Origin: a virus
Virus record (IMG/VR): IMGVR_UViG_3300017973_000001
Span: 45,431-109,430 of that record
Strand: one strand, 5' to 3'
Length of the DNA: 64,000 nt
Below are positions 56,200 to 64,000 of the stretch, in pieces (position 1 is the stretch's first letter; each line of letters opens with the position of its first letter). The position numbers were made by a program, and so were the translations under genes. The notes beneath the pieces are model-generated. The model was not told the origin of the DNA. It saw only the letters and a program-made list of their open reading frames with translations, and made no database searches.

Positions 56200-59100
56200 A
56201 TGCCAAGTCAAGACAAGCACGAATTGGTAACGGAGATAAAAGCCGAATATGGAGATACGATTGCCAAAGCATTAGAGTACGCCAATGCCATTGGTACACT
56301 AGCTACCAACTTCGGTAAGGCTCAAGAACATATGACAGGTCTATCCGGATTCACTAAGGATTTAAACCTGGATTTCAAAAAACAACTTGAAGAAGTTTTC
56401 AAATTGATCGGTGTTGGTGGTGGAGCTACCGTTAAACTCACCAAAACTAAGTTAAAAGAAAACATTAAAGAAAAGTTTGAGGACGCTATCAGTAACTTTG
56501 ATCCGGAAATTGTCCTTGCAAATGACGGTGATAATAAAGTTACACTTTCAGTAAGTGATACGCTAAAACAAAAACTACAAATAGAGTATGAAAAAGCACT
56601 AACAAAATTTGTAGATGTAACGGAAATAGACCCAAATGGTATGGTGCCAATTAAACTTCCGTTAAGTGCCATGACTAATATGCAAGAACGGTTTAAAAAA
56701 GTTTTTATGGACGATATAGAGAAAATAAACTTTGTATGGGACCGTAAACGTGTTGAGAAAGGCATGAAGATAGACCAAATGCCTTTAGCTTCTTTTGAGC
56801 TGAATGGAGAACATCTTCAATCTTTATTTAATAAGGTACGTGACCGTTTTATTGAAGAACTCAAAAAGCCGGATATGATTAACTTACAAAACGTAAAGAA
56901 AATGGAAATACCGGTTGGGGAGTTAAATAAAGCAGTAGACCTTATTAGAGAAAGCATTGGTAATTTAGATGAGTCTTTAAAAGTAGACGCAACTAAACTT
57001 ATGGAGCTACCTAAAGTCCAAACACGTATTACAGATTTAAAGACTAATTTGCAATTAATTGTTGGTACTATTTACCAAATTACCGAGAGTGCTAAAGATA
57101 TAGGTCTAACTGAAGAAGATAAGAAAAAACTTGAGCAAGTACAGACGAAAATAAAAGGACTATCTCAAGGTATATTAACAAAAGTTGTTAATGATATAGG
57201 TGAAATGACAAAGGGCTTAAAAGGAAAAGCAGAATTTTCACAAGCTGACTTAGCTCAAGTAATGCAACCTATAAACAAGATTAAAGAAATTGTCCGTGAG
57301 TTTGTTGAGGTAGAAATAGTAAAAGCTGAAGAAATCTTACGTCAACAATCAATCGCTCCTCCAAAAATTAGAAAAAACTCAAAAGAAGCAACTGAGAATT
57401 TTACAACTTTCTCTAAAATTCAAAATGATATTATCAATGCTTCTAAAAAAGCGTTAGAGAACTTAGATACTCATGGTGTAGTTTTTAATACTGCCCCAGT
57501 TATCGAAGGGATCAATGCGTGGGCAGAAAAAGTAGTATTAGATTTAAAAGCTAATGTTGATACAGAGTTAGCAAGTGTCGGATTAAATTTAGCACGAAGT
57601 CAAAGAACAGTCATTGAAGGATTTTATGAATCACTTCTAAAAGTGTCTAAATTAAAATTAGGACCTAAAAAAGTTCAAGAAGGTCTCGAAGTAAAAATTT
57701 CATCTGAAGAAATTTTTGCTGAAATTACTGAACAGATAAAAGGTCTAGTAACTGAATACTTAGGTAATATCAAACCTACAGACTCAGCTAAAGCAAAACT
57801 AGATAAAGGTCTAGAAATCACACAACCTATGGTAGTCAAAATGGAAACTGCCCTAAAAGGTACACTTAATAAAATGGTTGATGATGTTGTTTTAAAGTTA
57901 AATGCACATGAGCCGAGTACTTTAGGGTCAGAGGAAATATCAGCATTAGATCGTGTTCTTTCTGATGAGTCCAGGGCTATTGTAAGTCGTATTGTTGCTG
58001 AAGCTAGGTCTATTTCCAATAGTTTATCTGAAAGTTTTTATACAGGTAATTCTAAAGGAATTAGTAAAGAAGAACATACACAAATGGCTCAATCGTTAAA
58101 AGAAACTGCTAATAAAGTCGTCTCAGAGTATGGAAATATGTTTGAGGGAGCTTTAGGGGCGTTTGTAATCACTGCTTCAACAGTTGAAGATATTCATAAC
58201 AAAATATCTAGTGAATTAAATGTATTTGCTAAGAAAACGAATATTGAGTTAAGTGATTACGATACTCCATTTATGATTAAAGGTATCGTTAGAAAACTTC
58301 AAGTAGAAGTTCAAAAAGCAATTAGGCAAAATGTTGAAGCTTGGAGACCTTCCCTTGAAGCTTTTAACCCTAACATGGATTTTGAAGCATTAGTTTCTTC
58401 ATTACGTGATCCTATGCAAAATATGGTTCGTCAAATGAGCTTAGATTTTGAACACGAATTGAGAAAACTATATGACACTTCAAAAATTGAGTTTACGGAT
58501 GAGCATACACCTATCCAGGCGAAAGGTGTTGTTAAAAAAGCTCAACAAAAACTTCAATCTGCTATAAAGGGGAATGTTGAAGCTTGGGACCCAACGGAGG
58601 GGCTTGAACCGTTCGAACCTAAAATTAATTACAAAAAAGTAGGTAATGCAGTCGAACAGTTAGTAAATAACATGCTTAATCATGCAGTATCTAATGTTAA
58701 AGATAGAGCAACTGCAATAAAAACTTCTTCAATCCATACAGAGAATGATACGAATAACAACGAAATAAACAACGCTAAAGCAGAAAGTGAAGGATATTTT
58801 AATCCAAAAACAGAGTTACATTTAATCAATGAATCAGTGTTGAGATACGTAAGTAATTATGTTCATTATGTTTCTAGATTAATACGTGAATTTACTGCTG
58901 AAGTTGATAATTTTTCTGTCAGTAAAAAATCATTAAATGCTGACGTTCGTAAATCAATAGCTCAAAAGTTAGATATGTCAGTGAAAGATTGGATGAAAGA
59001 CGGTAATGAAATGAGTGGGGATGAAGATTTTAAAAATATTCTCCACGAAAGCGTTAATAGTATCTATAGAAAATTCCATGATGTTGTACAAAGTCATACT

Positions 59101-62100
59101 TCTGACATTATTAAAGAATACAAAACTGAATTAAAAAACGTAAAACTAGAGCCGGATACTTCTGTAGTTTACTTCCTTGCAGACCAACTTCATGATATGC
59201 AGTCAGCTATTACTAAAAAAATTCGTGATGTACTTAGAGCTCAATTTAATGCCATGAAAGATGAGCTTAAAGCAATGAGAATTGGTACACAATCTATGGG
59301 TTATGAAGTACCTAAAGGTGTTGTTAATGAGCTAGAAAGAACACAAAAAGCTCAAGTAGTACAACAAATAGTGGTCGCAAACCAGGTACCTAGAGACGGT
59401 GGTGGATATGTAGGTAGATACACTGCTTATAACAATGGTTACAGTAAACAAAATTTTGGTAATGAAGGTTCATATGGTAATGGTACTGATTACTATAACG
59501 AAACTAAAAGTGCTGAATCGTTTAAAAAATCCATTGTTAACACAATGCGCTATATCATGGCCGGCTCACTTATGGGTGTACCTAGTATGCTTTTATATCA
59601 AGCGTTTGACTCTGCTAAGACATATGATTACGAAATGGAAAAAGCTCGTCAGAACTTCATGATTGACGGTGGTAAGGCGACATTGGCCGGTAATGGGTTC
59701 AGTAGTAAAGATGTTAATAGGAGCGTTCAAGACATTGGTATTATGAATGGTGTTTCAATGGATGACTCAGCTAAAGCTTTCCAAATAGCGTCACGGACGA
59801 CTGATAACTCAGCACAAGCTTTACAAGTAACTAGAGAGATCACAAAAATGAAGTCTCTTGAGGACATTGACATAATAAAAGCGTCTGAAGGTCTTGAGTC
59901 TGTACTAAAGCAGTGGGGTCAAAAAGCCGGAGCTTCAAAAGATATGACTAACATGATGATTATTGGTTCAAATATTTCCAATGCAAGTATCGAAGATATT
60001 CTTGACGCTCAAAGTCGTTCGGGTGCCCTTTTCAATCAAAATCTTAAAGGTATGGGTACTGCTGAAAAATTTGCTACTTCTGTAGCTTTAACATCTATCT
60101 TTAAACAAGCAACTGGGCGCTCCGGTACGGAGGCCGGGACTTTCTTTAAAGCCATGCTTCAACGTCCATATACAAAACAAGGCCGACAGGAGCTTGAAAC
60201 AATGTCAGAAGATAAGCGATTTAAAGACTTAAATCCTTACTACACTGATAAAGACGGTGTAAAACGTCAGAAGAATTTCTTAGACCTTTTCGGAAGTATC
60301 TTAGATGTTTCTGACAAATTGAACGACTCTGATCGTGCTAATATGTGGTCTAAATTAGTACCTGGATGGCACTCCGGTTCTATGGGTGCGATTGACTCAT
60401 TTACTCAAGGATTAAAGCAAGATGTAGAAGAAATGAAAAAGAACGCTGAGAAAAAAGGTGGGAAATCTGTTGATACAGATAAGGATGGAAAAGTCTCATC
60501 TAAAGAAGCCTTAGAATTTGTAGTAAAGAAAATATATGACAAAAATGATCCAAACGCATTGAAGAATAATGCAGATACAGTAACTAATATGCAGATGGGA
60601 ATGGCCAATACATGGGCGTACCAGGGTCGTAAAATGAAATCAGAGTTTGAAGTTTCATTGGTTGACGTATTTGGGAATTTAAAAGATGAGTTCAGTTCAT
60701 TGAGTGTATATATTAGTACACTCTTACGTTATGTAAGAGACAATGCTAGTACATTTGCTGAAATGGTTAAAAAGTTCGTTCAAGTTGGGGCGTATGCACT
60801 TGGTAAACAAGGTGTTAAACTTCTTAAAAATCAACTACAACAACGAAAAGAAGAAAAATTAAATAACATGTTTGGGGAAAATGTACGTTATCTAAATGAG
60901 GAAGGACGTTACCATAACTTAAGAAGATTGGCTTTATCAGAAGAAATGGGGTCCCATAGAGATAGCTACAATAATGCATTAGAAAAACATAATTCAGCTA
61001 ATTCAAGACTAGCCGAAATTGACAATGAGTTGAACGGTATTGGCAAACAAAGAGAAGAACATCAAGAAGCTCATGACCATGCTGATAAAAGACTTAAGGA
61101 GTCTAAGCCAGGTGAAGATACACAAGACCTTACAAACACATTAGTTCGTTCCGGAAGGGCACTTGAAGGTTTGGATGAAGAAGAAAAAAAATTAATAGCT
61201 GAACAAAAGAAATTAACTGCTGAAGCAAGTAAATATTCAAGAGAAATGACCCATGCTCAAAAAAATATGCAAGGTCTTGAAGATGAGATGATCTCCACTA
61301 ATAACTCTATGGCAAAAGTTAATGGCCGTTATAAAGCATTGACTATGGCTATGGAAGATATGGGCCTAGACGCAACTAAGTTAAAAGTTAAATTTAACGA
61401 ACTTCAAAGTGGTATGTCCGAAACTAGTGCCGGTTCAAATTCATTAGAGAGAAATCTTACTGAAATTGGCGAACGTGCCGGACTTAGTGAAGGTCAAATT
61501 TCTGAATTACGTAGTCAAGTAGAAAAGCTTAACCAGGAATTTAAAGATGGTGACATTACTGCTGAAGAATATATTAAGTCGTTAAATAAACTGGAAAGAC
61601 AACATCAATTAGGTTCTATGGGATTTGACGGTGTTGGAGGAAACTTTAACAGGCAGAACGGTAGAGGTCTTGTCGATACTGCTATTGAGGGTTCTATGTT
61701 TGAAAGTAGTATGAACGGTGCTGAAGATATGCCGAAATCCCTCGGTAATAGAATAGGGGCTATGTTAACCACTGCCGGTACGCTAATATTCGGGCGTAAG
61801 CTAATGGGTGCAACTGGTGGATGGCTTGGTAAACTTAAAGGTTTATTTGCTGAAGGAGGCAAACTAGGTAGTATCGGTAAAATTTTTTCAATGGGTGGTA
61901 AATTCGGTCAAGTCTTGAAACTAGGTAAACTTGGAAAGGCAATACCGTATGTTGGAGAAGCTTTATTGGGTATGGACGCTGGCGACGCTATGTTTGACGC
62001 TATGTTTGCTCAAGGAATGAATAAATATGAAAAAACTAAAGAACAAGGTTCTAGACGTGAAACAGTAGCAAATGACATAAAAAGCGCAAGCGAGGGTGGT

Positions 62101-63615
62101 TTTTTTCAAAAGTTTCTTTTTAGTTTTGATACTTTGTTTAAAATGCCTATGTCCGGATTAAATCACATGTTCGGTGGTAACATGACTTCATTCTCAGAGT
62201 ACGGGAAAGCATTAAAAGACTATGCTCTATATTCCGGGGATGAATTAGACAAGCACTTAAAGAAAGATTTAGGTTATGAGGAGAAAAAAAGAGAAGCTTT
62301 TAAACAAGAAGAAGAAGAACGACTGAAAAAGTTAGATATGTTCGACCAAAACCATGACGGAATTGTAGATCGCCCACAAGATCGTACAACTCCAATTTCA
62401 TTTGAAGATGTTCAAACATACTTAGAAGGACTGCAAGATAGATTATCAATGTCTCAAAGTCGTAATGATACGGCTTTTACTGTCGGTACTACTAAACTAT
62501 TAATCAATGGTAATAGCCAAAACTCAGCTTCAATGAGAATGGCAAAAGAAGGCTATATAAGTACAACTATGGCTGATATGAACCAGGCTTTAAAAGATGT
62601 AACTGACCGTATGAACACTTTAGAAGGTGGGACAGACACTCAATCATACATTACTATGGAGAAATATGCACAAGAGCTTAAAAACAATTTAGCTAATTTA
62701 AAACTTCAACAATACCAAAATAAAATGTCTGTCGTAGATGATATTAATGAGAAGATGGGCATTGGGTTGAACTACAATCAATCTCGTAGTGGTATCCAAC
62801 GTTCAAATTTATTAATGAATGGGTACCGTGAGGACTCAACTGAGTTACGAAAAACAATGAAAGAGTTCTTCACGAAAAACATTGAAGTATTAAATATCGC
62901 TATTAATAAAATTGGAGCTCAGATGAGTACTGTACCAGTTGGGTCAGATAAGTGGTACGAACTTCGTAACGATAAAGCTAGTCTTGAATCACAAAAAGCT
63001 GAGCAAAAACTACAACTATTCCAAAATGATTTTTCTGAAGTAGACAATATCATGAACAACATGCAAGATAAATTAACGCTTCAGAATGGTAAGTTTGAAA
63101 TACAAAAGGATAACGCTATTCTTGGTGGGGCACAAAAAGACTCGTCAGTACTAAAAGGTATTGAAAATAATAGGGTTTATTCTACTAATTCAATTATGCA
63201 AGGTGCTGAAAGTCAATTACGTGCATTACTTACTAAGTATGACGGTAAACAAGCTCAGCGAAACCAAATTCTACTAGCGATCCAACAACTTCAAGTAGAG
63301 CAGAAAAATCAGTTAGTAGGGATCAAAGATACTTTAGACTACAATAAATCAACATTCAATTTACCGAGTGGTGTACAACCAATGGGTTACTTTGATTATG
63401 TTATGTCGAGAGGGACAAATAAAAACGTCTCAGTATCTCAAGGTGACGTAAAAATTAATGTAACTATCGGTAATATGAGTGGGGCACAAAATGATGTAGA
63501 TAAGGTCACTAAGTCAATAACTGACGCAGTTAAGAAAGCACAAAAAGATTTAGTTAATGCCTTTACTACCAACGTAACAAGTGGTATGGGTACTAACTAT
63601 CCTAATATGGGGTGA
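56200..63615 (+). CDS. Tail tape measure protein
   Basis: 2471 aa; by the usual ruler rule this implies a tail of roughly 350-400 nm. The first about 1000 residues are coiled-coil repeats. A hydrophobic segment lies near 1112-1135 (YIMAGSLMGVPSMLLYQAF), followed by the conserved tape-measure core (about 1140-1350). Two EF-hand-like loops occur: DTDKDGKVSSKE near 1424 and DQNHDGIVDRP near 2047. A Gly-rich hydrophobic stretch near 1850-1940 may enter the membrane during DNA delivery. SD TAGGTGGTGAG. Confidence 0.93.
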   Translation: MPSQDKHELVTEIKAEYGDTIAKALEYANAIGTLATNFGKAQEHMTGLSGFTKDLNLDFKKQLEEVFKLIGVGGGATVKLTKTKLKENIKEKFEDAISNFDPEIVLANDGDNKVTLSVSDTLKQKLQIEYEKALTKFVDVTEIDPNGMVPIKLPLSAMTNMQERFKKVFMDDIEKINFVWDRKRVEKGMKIDQMPLASFELNGEHLQSLFNKVRDRFIEELKKPDMINLQNVKKMEIPVGELNKAVDLIRESIGNLDESLKVDATKLMELPKVQTRITDLKTNLQLIVGTIYQITESAKDIGLTEEDKKKLEQVQTKIKGLSQGILTKVVNDIGEMTKGLKGKAEFSQADLAQVMQPINKIKEIVREFVEVEIVKAEEILRQQSIAPPKIRKNSKEATENFTTFSKIQNDIINASKKALENLDTHGVVFNTAPVIEGINAWAEKVVLDLKANVDTELASVGLNLARSQRTVIEGFYESLLKVSKLKLGPKKVQEGLEVKISSEEIFAEITEQIKGLVTEYLGNIKPTDSAKAKLDKGLEITQPMVVKMETALKGTLNKMVDDVVLKLNAHEPSTLGSEEISALDRVLSDESRAIVSRIVAEARSISNSLSESFYTGNSKGISKEEHTQMAQSLKETANKVVSEYGNMFEGALGAFVITASTVEDIHNKISSELNVFAKKTNIELSDYDTPFMIKGIVRKLQVEVQKAIRQNVEAWRPSLEAFNPNMDFEALVSSLRDPMQNMVRQMSLDFEHELRKLYDTSKIEFTDEHTPIQAKGVVKKAQQKLQSAIKGNVEAWDPTEGLEPFEPKINYKKVGNAVEQLVNNMLNHAVSNVKDRATAIKTSSIHTENDTNNNEINNAKAESEGYFNPKTELHLINESVLRYVSNYVHYVSRLIREFTAEVDNFSVSKKSLNADVRKSIAQKLDMSVKDWMKDGNEMSGDEDFKNILHESVNSIYRKFHDVVQSHTSDIIKEYKTELKNVKLEPDTSVVYFLADQLHDMQSAITKKIRDVLRAQFNAMKDELKAMRIGTQSMGYEVPKGVVNELERTQKAQVVQQIVVANQVPRDGGGYVGRYTAYNNGYSKQNFGNEGSYGNGTDYYNETKSAESFKKSIVNTMRYIMAGSLMGVPSMLLYQAFDSAKTYDYEMEKARQNFMIDGGKATLAGNGFSSKDVNRSVQDIGIMNGVSMDDSAKAFQIASRTTDNSAQALQVTREITKMKSLEDIDIIKASEGLESVLKQWGQKAGASKDMTNMMIIGSNISNASIEDILDAQSRSGALFNQNLKGMGTAEKFATSVALTSIFKQATGRSGTEAGTFFKAMLQRPYTKQGRQELETMSEDKRFKDLNPYYTDKDGVKRQKNFLDLFGSILDVSDKLNDSDRANMWSKLVPGWHSGSMGAIDSFTQGLKQDVEEMKKNAEKKGGKSVDTDKDGKVSSKEALEFVVKKIYDKNDPNALKNNADTVTNMQMGMANTWAYQGRKMKSEFEVSLVDVFGNLKDEFSSLSVYISTLLRYVRDNASTFAEMVKKFVQVGAYALGKQGVKLLKNQLQQRKEEKLNNMFGENVRYLNEEGRYHNLRRLALSEEMGSHRDSYNNALEKHNSANSRLAEIDNELNGIGKQREEHQEAHDHADKRLKESKPGEDTQDLTNTLVRSGRALEGLDEEEKKLIAEQKKLTAEASKYSREMTHAQKNMQGLEDEMISTNNSMAKVNGRYKALTMAMEDMGLDATKLKVKFNELQSGMSETSAGSNSLERNLTEIGERAGLSEGQISELRSQVEKLNQEFKDGDITAEEYIKSLNKLERQHQLGSMGFDGVGGNFNRQNGRGLVDTAIEGSMFESSMNGAEDMPKSLGNRIGAMLTTAGTLIFGRKLMGATGGWLGKLKGLFAEGGKLGSIGKIFSMGGKFGQVLKLGKLGKAIPYVGEALLGMDAGDAMFDAMFAQGMNKYEKTKEQGSRRETVANDIKSASEGGFFQKFLFSFDTLFKMPMSGLNHMFGGNMTSFSEYGKALKDYALYSGDELDKHLKKDLGYEEKKREAFKQEEEERLKKLDMFDQNHDGIVDRPQDRTTPISFEDVQTYLEGLQDRLSMSQSRNDTAFTVGTTKLLINGNSQNSASMRMAKEGYISTTMADMNQALKDVTDRMNTLEGGTDTQSYITMEKYAQELKNNLANLKLQQYQNKMSVVDDINEKMGIGLNYNQSRSGIQRSNLLMNGYREDSTELRKTMKEFFTKNIEVLNIAINKIGAQMSTVPVGSDKWYELRNDKASLESQKAEQKLQLFQNDFSEVDNIMNNMQDKLTLQNGKFEIQKDNAILGGAQKDSSVLKGIENNRVYSTNSIMQGAESQLRALLTKYDGKQAQRNQILLAIQQLQVEQKNQLVGIKDTLDYNKSTFNLPSGVQPMGYFDYVMSRGTNKNVSVSQGDVKINVTIGNMSGAQNDVDKVTKSITDAVKKAQKDLVNAFTTNVTSGMGTNYPNMG

Positions 63616-63619
63616 TTAA

Positions 63620-64000
63620 ATGTCGCAACAAACATCATTAAGCAACGCACGAAAAAGGTATAAACGAAAACTCTTTGTAGACAGTGGTATAGGTTTTGAG
63701 GAGGTTACGGGCCGAATTATTGAGCCCTATTCTCCTCCGATACCAACTTTAAAAGTAAAAGAGCTTGAAATAATCGGTGGACCTTCACATTTCCACCACA
63801 TGGGTTCATCTAGTTATAAGTTGACATTAAATATACTTTTTAAAGATAAATTGTACTATTCAAGATATATGGCTACTGTGGGTGGCGTTCATAAATTTTA
63901 TGATGAAAAAGGTTCAATATTTGAGGGATTTGTAGAGAGTATCCGTTCAACTACTGCTGAAGCTAATAGAAAATACAAAGTAGAAATTTCACTTACCGTA
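63620..64000 (+). CDS. Distal tail/baseplate protein, 5' part
   Basis: Starts 4 bp after the tape-measure stop, SD GGGGTG, and stays open for 127 codons to the edge. Contains IEPYSPPIPTLKVKELEIIGGP and strand-rich sequence as in Dit-like or LysM-linked baseplate hub proteins. Family not decided because it is cut by the window. Confidence 0.65.
   Translation, partial: MSQQTSLSNARKRYKRKLFVDSGIGFEEVTGRIIEPYSPPIPTLKVKELEIIGGPSHFHHMGSSSYKLTLNILFKDKLYYSRYMATVGGVHKFYDEKGSIFEGFVESIRSTTAEANRKYKVEISLTV

Noticed and set aside
1-64000. tRNA or rRNA genes
   Set aside because: No cloverleaf with a TTCRA loop or acceptor stem was recognised by eye; a tRNAscan run would settle it.
1-64000. Insertion sequence or integrase
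   Set aside because: No transposase, integrase or flanking target duplication seen; the resolvase-type HTH at 19786 lacks a catalytic domain.

Overview
The window is a 64 kb piece of a large AT-rich, long-tailed (siphovirus-type) phage genome. The host is most likely a low-GC Gram-positive bacterium, probably Bacillus. Evidence for this: near-perfect AGGAGG Shine-Dalgarno (SD) sites on almost every gene, frequent TTG/GTG starts, an AbrB homologue, an amidase-LysM endolysin, ThyX, and a 2471-residue tape measure. It also carries plasmid functions: a winged-helix replication-initiator-like protein, a ParM/ParR pair with an iteron region, and a Doc-type toxin with a small upstream gene. I therefore infer a phage-plasmid (extrachromosomal prophage) lifestyle or descent from one. 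Layout: (1) 1-2.5 kb, rightward genes for thymidylate kinase, an HU-like protein and a sigma factor. (2) 2.5-7.8 kb, leftward genes for replication initiator, ThyX, ParR and ParM, with small RNAs between them. (3) 8.1-10.1 kb, rightward lysis cassette; the endolysin appears to gain a C-terminal wall-binding domain by -1 frameshifting. (4) 10.1-34.9 kb, a leftward accessory array of about 60 mostly small genes (S1-domain protein, AbrB, SMARCAL1-like helicase, PP-loop/PAPS-reductase-like protein, Doc module, many zinc-ribbon microproteins). From about 22.9 kb these genes are separated by a repeated structured leader element. (5) 34.9-36.5 kb, a gene-poor hub: a candidate large structured RNA, then a G-rich stretch with tandem repeats and iterons. 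(6) 36.5-41 kb, small rightward genes, a strong-promoter small RNA, and about 350 bp of helically phased T-tracts (predicted strongly curved DNA). (7) 41-64 kb, papain-like protease, Fn3 protein, then terminases, portal, protease-scaffold, capsid, connectors, tail tube, frameshifting tail chaperone, tape measure and the start of a distal tail gene. Control: the phage sigma factor and AbrB homologue are probable regulators. A 15-bp palindrome (TACGGT-N3-ACCGTA and variants) recurs at five intergenic sites, three of them on promoter-like sequences for small transcripts, suggesting one repressor with several small-RNA or divergent targets. Nucleotide genes (tmk, thyX, tdk, dimeric dUTPase) together cover dUTP removal and dTTP supply. 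Two genes share the same A AAA AAG slip site with an SD-like tetramer 11 nt upstream. All assignments come from reading the sequence; no database search was run.
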